Shown: piece after piece, positions 51,001 to 63,604 of the stretch
Numbering within the stretch: the first letter of the stretch is position 1
Layout: every line of letters begins with the position of its first letter
Assembly: GCA_051294375.1 (NCBI GenBank)
Contig: CM119269.1
Location: forward strand, 19,629,936-19,693,935
Source of the DNA: Paraspadella gotoi
Taxonomy: Eukaryota; Chaetognatha
Direction of reading: 5' to 3'
Length of the DNA: 64,000 nt
Made by a program: the position numbers and the translations under genes
Notes under the pieces: generated by a model
Databases searched by the model: none
Told to the model about the DNA's origin: nothing
Seen by the model: only the letters and a program-made list of their open reading frames with translations

Positions 51001-54000
51001 TTGACATCCTCTTCGACCCTCCGTGCCTCCACCCTTGTGTCGTTAGTGACGGTCGCATTGGGATAAGGATGAGTGTTGTTGATCCACACCGTCATCCAGA
51101 TGTCCATGCCCCTGACGAAGAGATATAGCAAGGCCACACAGAGGACGATGAAAGCCCCGACGGCACGCCCCGTGTAGGACAAGTAGGCCCAGTAGACTTT
51201 GGGGTCGACGAAGCCAACCATCTTCGTCTCTTCCTCCACCAGTTTGTCGTTGCCCGACGCCGGTTCGTCGGCGGCGGCGTCGGCGGCGCTTTTTAGCCGC
51301 TCGCGGTGGGAAGATTCGACGGCGTCGAGGAGGGCAGCATCGAAGATCTCCTAGCGGTCGAGGGGAGAAATGTCGATTGCTCTTTTATTTACAATCAATG
51401 TTTTTAAATTGTGGAATTGAATATTTCTATGATATTTACATGAATTTTTGTTTTTTAATTTTTTTAAATATTTTTTTTTCTCGAGAATTAGTAAAAGTGT
51501 AAAACTATGGCAACAGCCGGGTTGCCTGTGATGCCCATTGGGATGGGGCATCTCACTGTTGGCTTTGGGGGCTTCCGACCCTCAGTGACGCCTCCAGTCA
51601 CTGGCGCGGTTACCCTAGGACGGCCTCGCTTTGCCAACGCAGAGGGAAGTCGTTAGGACTGTGGATGGAACACTACGCCTGGGATGGTGTGTTCCCCCTC
51701 TGAGCCAACGGATTTGGCTGACGGATGGTGGACGTGAGGCGGTGTGAATATACCGCCACAAAACGATAATATATTATGGTTCATGCTTCAAACGCCGTTT
51801 AATAATAAATCAAAATAATTATTTTGACAATTTGCCTATAAACCCCTTACCTCAGGCTCTCCCACCCTCGCGATCCTTCCTTTTTCCATCACGACGATTC
51901 GGTCCGCCGACCGCAGAAATTTCCCATGATGCGTGCAGAGCACTCTCGTCTTATTCTTCAATACTCCGACCACGCACTGGAGTTAATATGTAAGAAAACA
52001 GATTCAATCAATCAATCAATAAATAAATAAACCGGTTAATACAATTTTAAAATGAATAAAAAAAAACCGATCGAAGATATGAATCAATTAATTAATCAAA
52101 TTCTCAACAACAACCTGTCGAAAAAGCTTTTCGGCGACTGCGGGATCCACCGCGGCGAATGGATCGTCGATGACGTAGACATCCGCGTTGGCGTAAACCG
52201 CCCGCGCCAACGCCACGCGCGCCTTTTGTCCCCCGCTCAGAGTGACGCCGTTCTCGCCGACCTCTGTGTCGACGCCGGCGGGGAATTCGGCGACGTCTTC
52301 GGCGAGTTGACAGGCGGCGACGACGGCGTCGAACCAATCGGGATCGAAGGCGCGCCCGAAGAGGATGTTTTCCTTTGGGTTTGGGGAAAATCCAACTGAT
52401 TGTCTCATTTTCAAGACGCCTGCATTTCCGTCATGAAATAGTTTTAGTTTCTCTCATTCTTCTTCTTCTCTTTCCGCCATCCGTTTTTCTTTATAAATAT
52501 AACTATATACTAGAGTGATGTGAAAATGATAAAATTTTAGAAAATTAAAATTTAGCATATAAAACATGAACATAAAAACCAAAAAAAATATTTTGATAAA
52601 TTCATTTTTTAATTTTATACATTAGTGGGTACCAGTGAGCTATATTTCTATATAGTAATAAGTATATAATAGGCTAAAATTTCAAAATACAAATTTTTAA
52701 ATTTTAAGATCGGATTTGGATTCCTTGCAAAAAGTTATTATAAGAAAGTACAATTCTTTTTTAAAAATTCTTTCATTAAGTTAGTCAAAAATGTAAAAAA
52801 CTATATTTAAGACGCTGAGTTTAAATTTCCAGCTTAAAAATATAGTTTTTTATAATTTTAACCTACTTAATGACATAATTTTTGAAAAAGATTTATACTT
52901 TCTTTTATTAACTTTTAACGAGGAATCTGAATCTGTTCTCAGAATTAAAAAAAACCATTTTAAAATTTTGACATTATATAAGGGTAGTACTATATACAAA
53001 ATAAGCTGACTGGGCTACTATATTTATAACAAAAAAAATAATTACAGATTAGTATTCACTAATATGATAGTTTTCAAGATATAACTGCTAAATTTTGATT
53101 CCAAACTTTCACTTCACCCTACTATATACAGTAGTAGCAAATTTACCATTATTTTTTTTTTTAACGCCCCCTGCCTACCTTAATGGAAACTTGTTGCAAC
53201 CACGGTTCTTGCGGCAGCACGCAGACGGTCCTCTCCCGCCATTTTCGACTCCAACTGACGCGACCGCTGCAGAGAGTCAGGTCACCCAACAGCGCAGCGA
53301 GGAGAGAACTTTTTCCGCTGCCTACGACGCCGATGACGCCGACCAACTCGCCAGGCTTCAGAGAAAAACTGATGTTAGATATGACGGGTTTTTCTATTAC
53401 ATGCGAATCGACCGGGTTTTCGGTGCCGTTAGATGTGACCGAGATTTCATTATCATCAGAAGTGGCGGGTCCTTGAATTTCATCGGCAGTGGATGTATTC
53501 TCGTTATTTTGGGTGGAAGCGTTTAAAAAGTTAGAAGAAGGAAGAGCTTGATCAGTAAGTTCGCCCTCGTCCTTCCTCTCGTCGTCTTTCTTTTTTTCTT
53601 TCTTCTCTTTCTCCTTCTCTTTATCTCCCTCTTTATTGATCTCTTTATAATCTACTCCGTCGTCAATGTCCCAAGAAAAGTCGGCCTCTTCGATGGAGAC
53701 GAGCGTCTCCTCTTCCTCCTCCTCCCCTTCCTCCTCCTCCTCCTCCAAAAGAGCGAAGAACTTCTTCAGACGATCGTAAGAGACTTTGGCCTCGATCAAC
53801 ACCCCGGCCGCGATGGGGATCATGAGGAGAGGTTCCACCAGGGCGAGGATGAGGGAGATTGCGGTGAAGATGCGGGCGGCGGTGAGTTGACCGCCAAGGA
53901 GAGAGTAAGCCACGATGGTGAGGAACGCCATCACGGAGGGCGTCACGTTGAAGAAGACAAAAGCGCAACCGTCGTAGACTTTGATCTTGAAAAGAATCGC

Positions 54001-57000
54001 GAAACTCAAGATTCGGCTTTGTTCATTATTTATATTAACATTTATTAGTGGTTCGAATATAAAACAATTCCACTTTTTTTTTTAACGTCATTTAATTCAC
54101 AGTTAATATAATGATAGTGATGAAAACGTTCAATCTCATAATGGAGTGCAGTGGAAGAAACAAAGAAAATTAATAATTTTCCATATATTTCGACATACGT
54201 ATATGTTTCTATGTGATCTTCAGTGGATGTAAGAGAAAAAAAAACTTTTACAAAATATGAAAGAGAGAGATAATGAGAGAGAGAGACAATAACAAAGAAA
54301 ATGTCTGTGATGTTATCATGTCTGATATTGCGTATGCTTTTCTTGTGAATGCTTGCATTGGTAGTGGTTGATGGCTGTTATGAGATTTTGGGTTCTTCTG
54401 ACCACTTTAAGATAATTTAACCTTTGATTGTTATTGTCTCTCTCTCATTATGTCTCTCTTTCTTATTTTGTAGAAGTTGTTTGCTTGTTAATTTTATTAC
54501 TTCCACTCAACATGACATAGAAACATATGTCGAAATACATGGAAAATTATGACCTTTTTTTTTGCACTGCACTCCATTATGATATTGAATGTTTTAATCA
54601 TTTTCAATTTCATATTTTCATAATTTAAAAAAAATTCATATTTCTCATACATAATTTAATTTAATTTTTTTTTTTATATTTATGCCTGTCAATAACATGT
54701 TGTCACGATTCTTTTTCCTTTTTGAGGAACTTTAATTCAAGGTCGCGAATTTCCGTTATTTTCCGTTTGAACGATTCTTCCCATGATTGGAATTTTATGA
54801 CTTTTATGCCCGTCAGTACTTCCCTGTAAATTAGGAATAAATCAATGTTCAATAATCAACACGTATTCAATGAATCATTCACTCAATCAATTTACTATTA
54901 ACTAAAATCACCTGATCATCTTGATCCTTTTATCCTTCTGCGACATGTTCTGGTCCCCGAACTTGTACCACCCACTAGCCATAAAGTGACCCAGCGGGGC
55001 GGCCAGCACCATGAACCCCACACAAGCCAGAAAGGCCCAGCCAAGTAGAAGGTAGAGCAAGTAGAAGATCTGGATCACGAGCAATGGAGTGATCCAGACG
55101 TCATGAAAAAAGTAGACCGCGCTTTCGATTCGGTTCACATCTGTGGACATCAAATTGAGGGTAGTACCGCTGGTAAATTTGGATCGAGAGGGTGTCTTCA
55201 GTCGCAACAGCTTGCGGAAGACAAGGACGCACAAGGAGCTACGGATCTGTAGGGAGGGGTGTGGGATGGCATAGAATGGGTGCATCGTTGGGTGCTTGGA
55301 AAGAGATACTGTCACAACAAAGCTAAAATTTCACGGTAGTTCCCCAGATCTCTAACCTTGATGCTTAGTTTACGCGCAAAGTAGTGATAGTGAGTGTAGA
55401 AAAAGGCGCTTGACAACTCTCCGAAGCACAGCAGGGCACCGAAGGCGGCACCGCGAAGCCGTGACGTCGGCGAAAAGATCGACGAAGACTCCGATTCTGG
55501 CTGCTGCATCCACGACAGCAGCAAATTCTGCGCCAAAGGGCCCAACAGCTGTAGAACGCAGTAGCAAAGAAAGCGCAAGAGGCCGAGAAAGAGAAACTGA
55601 AGACCGAAGATGCGAAAGAAAACGCGCAAAAAATTGGGCGTGGAGGTGAAGCGGCGTCCTTTTCGATCCGAGACGTCTGCGTCGTTTTCGGCGACGCCGG
55701 TTAAGATCGGCGCCGCGCTCCGCTTCTTGGCGAATTCGGTCGACATCCGCTGATCGATCCTTCGGAGGTCGATGTCCTCGGGAAGATGGAAGACGTCGTC
55801 TAAATTGTCCAAACTTTGACCGCGGCGCAGAAGAGGATGGAGCCAGGAAAAGACGAGGTAACCGAAGGTCGTCGTATCTTCCGCTTTGATTGTGGAGGAA
55901 GAGGAAACGAGGGCGCCGTCTTCATCGTCGTCGTCGCGGGCGAGTGGCAACGTCAAGTACCCTTCGGCACGACCGGCGCGCAAAAGCGGCGCTCTTTCTC
56001 CGGCGTCCGGCGATTCGTTGATGGCGATTGCTCTCGTTTCTGTAAATAGTGGTGATTTTTTAAGAGCTTTTTTTACTTTACAAACCTTTACATTTGTTTT
56101 TATTATGGGTTTTTATATTTTTTATAAAAAATTAATTAAATGAAAATTTAACATAGTAAATTGATAAGTAAATGAAAGTCAAGTCACCTTCAAAGGATCT
56201 TCTTCTCCTTATCCTTCTCCTCTTCCACTTCCTCCTTCCGCAACTGACGCAGGCGACGTAGACGTCGACGACCACAGCGACGCCGTAAGCGCACAACAGC
56301 GCCGCCGCAAGATTATTCGGCTCCGCCCAAGACTCTGCGGCGTCGTAGTCACGTACGCCCGAGCGAAGCAAGACGACGCCGGAACCAAACCACGTCAAAT
56401 AGGCGACGAGCGGCGTTCCAGGAGGGCAACGACGCAGAATTACGCCCACCGACGCCGTCAGGGCGAAGGCGGCGACGACGGCGCCGACGACCAGAGCCGG
56501 AGTTAAATCTTCGACGCCGGATAGAAAGTAGAGGACAGCTGGACGGAGGAGGAGGAAGAGAACGAGCAAGGGGCGGAGAATCCATCGGAGGACAGAAGGA
56601 CGGAATGAGGAGGAAGAGGAGGAAGAAGGAGGAAAAGACTGTCTGACGCAGCAGGACAGCAGGGCGACGAGGAAGAGCAGCAGCGGCGGGGTGGGGACGA
56701 CGACCAGGGCGGAGAAGCAGGGCGAGAAGTCGGTGGCGTTGGAATCCCAGACGATGAAGTCGAAGGAGGAGGAGGAAGAGGAGTTGATCGGTCGACATAG
56801 AAAAGAGATGAGTTCAGAGGAGGGAGATGATGTCATGGTGGACAGTTGGGCGAGGTCGGTGATTGGAGAAAATATTTCTCAACCACGAATAAGAGGTGGT
56901 TGCTGTAAGGGATGATTTTAGATTTAATAAATTGAAATACAGTTTATAAAATTGAAATAAAAAGATACGATTCTAAATATATTAAAAAACTGAAATAATT

Positions 57001-60000
57001 TATGACATTTCATGATTAAACTAAGTCGAAGATAAACTGAGAAATTTGTTCGACAATTAAATATAAAAAAAAAAGATTGCGTCTACTTACGAGAATAGCC
57101 GACTAAACGATTACGCAAGAACAGGTTTTGTTGACTGTTCGACTGTTATCGACCAAAGAGAGGTAGGTTCCGAGGTAAGGGTGATGCGCGCTGCGCATTT
57201 GTTTGAAAATCCAACTTAAAAAGCTCTCGATGAAAAGAGATGTCAATGCACGCCGTCGATAAGAGTAGCGGTTGTTACAGTGAGATAGTCTAATAATCAT
57301 TAAATTAAATATTTATCTGTTTCTACGCGACGCAAATTTCGAGCCTGAATTAGGTCCTAGACTTCGACTGACTCAACAGTCAACAAATTAAACCACGACA
57401 TGCAAAGTAGAAAAGATGTTCTTTTGTTGCTCTTAAGATTTCAGAATTGTTAACCGACGGTGATAACCATATGAAATCTCGAAACTGTAAAATACGCGAA
57501 ACCCATTTAAAAATTAATTAATAATTTTGGCTAAAGTTGTTTTAAATAGCTAGAAATTTAATAGCCAAGCTATCAAACTACCTTCTTGACTAATCTATCC
57601 TAAATCTATCCTATATTAAAATATAATTAGCCAGTAAAAAAAAACGCCACCAACCAACAGTAAGCAACTGTATTCACTCGCACCCCTTTCAATCTCTCTC
57701 ACTTGTTCCACGGTTTCCTCATGGCCATGAGCACGAGGAATTGCCCGCCATAGTGAACGGCTACTCGGAGGAGGAACGTAAAGAAGATCATGAGCACCAT
57801 GGCCCAGAAGTCGGGCGTCCGCCACTGCGAGAGGCCCAGTTCAGAGAGCAATTGACGCCTGGCGTAGGAGGCCCGTTCCCAGGCTGGTTCGCCTGTCGAC
57901 GGGGTACAAGAAATAGCTGAGGGGAACTTTTTTTATATTTCATTTTTTTAAAATTGTTGTTTACTTATTTATTTATTTATTTAATCTCATCTCTTCTCAG
58001 TTCTCACTAACCTAAGCTTCTTTTCTCAGAAAATGGGGGTTTAACGGCGAATTCGTGATGCTCCAGCTGCTGCAGATGCGTCAACCGTCGTTGCGGCTGT
58101 TGACGTCGCTGCAACATCATTGTCTTAGGAAGAAGCGCAAACCTGAAAATAGAAACCGTAAATAAAATAAAAAAATATATAAATTTAAAGTAAAGACGAA
58201 TACTCCATATATCCTCACAAGATCGTTCTATCACATCTCTTCATTCACTCACATTTTATTCTGGTAAATGTCGACGGGATTGAGTAGGTGGCGCTTGTAG
58301 TACATTCCTGTCTGACCTTTGACCGGAAGGAAACTCTCATCGACGTCGTCGTCGTTGGCTGGAACGAGCCGCTTTTTGTCGTCATCGTCGTCGTCGTCGT
58401 CGTCTTCGCTGGAATCATCACTTTGGGCAACGAAGAGTTTTTTGCCGAAACTTCGGCTTCCGATTGTCGTCATGGGTCGACCTCTGCCTCTTCCGCCGCA
58501 GCCGTCGGCCCCACCGCCGCTTAAGACGGACGAATCGGCGACTTTGTTGTTCTTCGTCTTTCGACCCAAAATGGCTTTTCCCTTATAGGGTCTTCGTCGT
58601 TTCGGTTCCGTCGAAATCAATGAATCTTCCGAACTCGATTTGAGTCTTGTGAGCGCCGCGAGTCCCGCCGGCGTCGCGGTCAGCGCCGGCGACGCCGCCC
58701 CTTGCAGCGCCAAGGAAGACGAAGATCCTAGAAGCGGCGTTCTGAACGACAAGAAATTCAATTTTTTTTTAAAAAAAATGAAAACATATCTAAGAATAAC
58801 AAAACATCGAAAATACTATTAATACCGCTTAAAAAAATATCTTCAAAAGTTAACGCCCACTTTCCTACGCTGTTTCCTGTTGATGTTTATTTTACGTTTT
58901 TACGGCAAAACAGACGGAAGCGAGAGTCAATCGGCCTCGCTCCGACAGACCGAGGTCCCGATATTTGTCTCTTACCCGCCACGTGGCGTCTCCACCGGCG
59001 TTGGAATGACGTCAGAGACGGTCGATCCGGCGCCGATTTCCGGTTCTTCGCCGTCGCGCGACGCCTCGGCGCCGACGACGCGATCCGGGTGACCGAGAAG
59101 GGAGGAGGTGAAGTTGATCTCCACCTCGAACTCCTTTTGGCCACCGAGGTATCTGGTGGTGGTTGAAGAGTTTGTTGAGGTTTGGCGCGATTTAGAAAGG
59201 GGTCGCGCATATAGTTGTCATTGTGGCAACAGCCGGGTTGCCTGCGATGCCCATTGGGATGGGGCATCTAATTTTTGGCTTTGGGGAGCTTTCTACCCTC
59301 AGTGACGCCTCCTGCCACTGGCGCGGTTACCCTAGGACGGTCTCGCTTTGCCAAAACAGTGAGAAGTCACACATTGAGCGCCACTCTAAGGTCGGGTAAG
59401 GCTGACTCGGGGGAAAAAACTAATAAAACGCTGGACGGGAGAGGGCTGGTGAGAGAAAAAAGAGAGAGAAAGCGTGAAAGAAACCCTAACCCTGGCCTCG
59501 GCCCTGGATCTCCGGGAGGAGGGGGAGGAGGATGAAAGAGAAATGAAGAGGAAACGTTGCATGCTGACGAAGCCAATCGGATCTTTCGGATCCAATCGGA
59601 TGGAACGTAACGCTTAGAATGGTGCGTTCCCCCTCCGAGCCAAGGGGATTGGCTGAACGATGGTGGATGTGAGGCGGTGTGAATATACCACCACATCATT
59701 GTAATATTGATAATACTAATACTACTTCACCATATCAATAAATAAAGTACTATTTCTTGATCCAGACCCACGCCCTATCATCAACCTTCCCCTCCTGACC
59801 TCGGCAGCCTAACGACTTCGAAGTAAAAATTGCAGAGCCAATTGTCGATGTCCTCGTTGATGATTTCCTCCAACTTTTGATGCTTTTCGATCCGCGGGTC
59901 CATCTCTCCGCGGAGCATCGGGCACTTGTATTTTCCTTGTTAAAAAACGAAAAAAAACAAAAAAAACATGCTTTCAAAAAAAAAATCGGTAATTACCGTT

Positions 60001-63000
60001 AAATTATCGTATGTAGTGCTTGAAGTGGTTTGAGATTAAATCTAACCTTTCAATTAGTGAAAGTATAGAGGGCACTGCCCGTGTTTAATCAAACAATCAA
60101 TCAATTGAACGATTGATCGATTTTTAACCGTTGATCATTTATTCAATAATTAAAATTATATTCGTAAATGAAGAATGAAAATAAACTAATTACTCAATCA
60201 ATCATTCAAGGAAGAATCAATCGATCAATCTCTTCGTCGTCCACCTTCTATGATGTTGAAGTCCGAGTTGGAGATGGGAAAGCATCCCCACGCGACGACC
60301 CTGTCCGTGTTGACGACGGCGCCTCTCAACAAAAAGACCTCGAAGACAAGGATCATCCCAGGACGGACGTCCGGTTTTGACGGACAGACAGTGAAGACGG
60401 ATTGATTGATCTGTGAGTCGGGCGGAGTTTGGCAGATATAAGATAAAAAAAAAAAAAAAGAACAAAAACAACAATAACAGAAGCAGAGAGCAGCAACAAA
60501 CCCCGCGCCTTTTCCCCGTCTCACCTTGATCTCGACGTCGTGAAACCTCCCCGCGTGCGTGACGGGCAGCGACGCCCCTCCCCACTGTTGCCCCTTGAGT
60601 TTGGACCAGCGGAGGACGTTGCCCCCGAGTCGGTTGTAGAGCGACGCCATGACGACGTAGCGGCCGCGGGGGAGTTTGTCGCGGACACCGCGAAGGCATT
60701 TTAGACTGGGAACGATTTGGATTTGATGTAGGATAAATGCAAGTATTGTAGTCGGGCATTGCTTACTGCTAAGGTTCACACCGCCTATAGGCATGACACC
60801 TTCAGTTGTGACCCGGTGGCTCATTGAGTAAAGCCATCAGCTCATGACCACTAGGTACCGGGTTCAATCCTAACTTATCCTGCGGGAAGCGTGAGAACGG
60901 CCGTAAACCACCTTGGGGCGTGGAAAACCCTCAAGCCCGATTCCAAGCCCAGGACATGTTCCATTGCTGCTGCGGGGGCACAGAAGATACGGAAAGAAGT
61001 CTTCAGCCCACTTAGCGCCTTATTCACAGGAAAATTATTTTAGGAATGAGTAAATGAGCGCATAAATGAATTAATGCAAGGATAAATGATTTATTTGATT
61101 GATTGATAGTTATGAGTGTTAAATTATCAGCGTAAAATTAGGAATGAAAGGAAATACAAACTAAAAAATAAAAAACCCGCCAAAATTAAAAAACATAAAT
61201 AATTAATTAAAAACAAAAAAGGCTAATAAGCCCACAAAAAATACTTACCAAACCCACTCCACTTACCGAATCTGCACCGGCTGCGGCGTCTTCTCCCACT
61301 CCACCTTCCATCTCCTTCCTTTGGCCCCTCCGTATTCGCCGTCGGCCAAAGTCAAGTCTCCGTACATCGTCTCCACCTCTGGGAAATAAATTACCCTTAT
61401 GTCGATTTCTTCATACCATAGTATTTTTTAAACATCACACTGTGGCATCAAACTCCGGCTTCCATGTTTTTCTCACCGGCTTTCCTGTGCCGGAGAGCCC
61501 AGAGCAGTTGGCTCTCGGCCCTCTTGAAGGCGTTGTGGAGGATCTCCAAGTGCATCCTGTCTCGATGTCGAAGGGCAGACTTCTCCCATTTGATCTTCGC
61601 CAACTGCCTTTTCGCTTCGGCGACGACGCGACGTTTCGCGGACTCTTCCTGAGGGGGCGGGGGCGGAGAGGGGTAGGGAAATGGTAAGGTAGTGAAAAAG
61701 TAAGAACTTTAAAGGTAGAAATCGGAGTTAATGCGAGAGAAGCAAGAAATGGCTGCACGGGAAGGTCGTCTGCGTCCTCGACTTCCCTCATTTAACTTGG
61801 GGCAATTGATTATAATCACTGGCCAAGTTGTCAACTTTTGTTGTACGCATCAAGACAAATTTAATCAAATGTTTTTAATATATTATTCTAAAAATCTAAT
61901 GTTATGTTGATTTTTAATATATTTATAACATAATCGATTTTGGATAAAAAAAAGTTTTTTAGCTCTTCTCTCAACCCTCACCCCAGCTTCCTACCTGCAG
62001 CATCAGCAGCTGCTGCCTCTTGATGATCAACTCGGCCTCCTTCGCCACCCGCCGCACCCTCCCTTCTCTGTAGGCCTTCTCCTCTTCCTCCAACTCCTCC
62101 GCCGTCCGAACTCTCGTCAACTGATCCGCGACTTGACGCTCGAAGTCGCGTAGCGCGTCGTCGTCCTCGTCGTCGTCGACGTTTTGGCGAAGCGTGGCTC
62201 GGAGATCGGCGATCTCGGCGTAGGTGGGAACGTTGTTGGCGTGACTGAAGAGGTTGGGGAAGTCGGAGGCGTCGGTGGGAGCTGGGAGGGGATGAGAAGG
62301 AAGGAGGATCACGAGGGGAAGCCGGCCGAGGAGCTGCGTGTACTCGGCTAAAAACACTGGGTGTACATTGAAAAATAAAAACGAACTGCACGGTGCACAA
62401 ATTAAACCATTAAATCGAGAGAATAGAGAACAGAAATCGGAGAATACTACCTAAAAAATAGAAAATGGAATAAAAAGTAATCGGGAATTAAAAAATAACT
62501 TTTTATATTTTATTTCAATTTATGTTAACCTGCTCGAGCTAACGTCTCGGATTCCGTTGAGTCTTCCAGGCGAAACGTTTCTAGTTCGTCAGCCTACCAT
62601 GAAAAAGTAACCTTTTTTATTGTTGTATTGACATCGCGTGCACAGTTTATTTATTATATTTTTTTGTGAATTAAAATTTAACGCATGAAACGCTAATATT
62701 AGAAGAAAATTTATTAGTGAATTTTACAATGGCAATTTTATTGGGGTTTTTTTTGGCCAATATTTCGATTTACATAGAGAAATCTTTTTTCAATATAGCC
62801 TTGAAAAATGATTTTTCCATGTAAATCGAAAAATTGGCCAAAAAAAACAAACAAACAAACAAACAAAAACAATAAATTGCACCCACTGACATTTTTTTAT
62901 TTTTTTACTTTTTACAATATTATTTTAACATTTAATACAAAATTAATTATTTACTTATTTAGTATCGAACCTGAAAGGACTGGTTCTCAAGCTCGGCCAG

Positions 63001-63522
63001 CATCTCATAGAGTTTCTTCATTTGGTCCAAAGATTTTTCTGGCGTCGAAGTCAGGTCTAAATCGTCGGGGGATTCGAAATCGCTCGGACTCCCGAAAGAA
63101 AACTGAAATCGACGGTTGATATAAAATTTATAGGTTGTTTATTCTTTTATGTACATATATATAAATTACTGTCTCCTAAAATTAAACGTACTTGATATAT
63201 TTGTACGTATACGTGGAATACAAAAAATATTTATTTTCTGCAATTCCGGTACGAAACGTAAAGATAATGTTATTAAGGACATTGAGAAAATTTTAGCATC
63301 TATTTTGGCACATTTGTCAGTACATATGAGAAAACGACTCAACGCTAAAACGCTAATTTTTATCCGCTCTATCACTGTCACAATCATTTGAAATCTTGTT
63401 ACATATTCTTTTACAACGAATACTACTCACTTGGGAGCCAGTCAGCGAAGACTAATAAGAAAATAGAAAGAAATCATTCGACATCATTCAAATCATCTCT
63501 CTCTCTCTCTCTCTCTCTCTCA

Positions 63523-63604
<82 letters not shown>

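Noticed and set aside
56349-56798. Second long minus-strand ORF over transporter exon 1
   Set aside because: Arg/Leu-rich off-frame reading. The frame starting at 56,836 has a good initiation context and joins exon 2 in phase.
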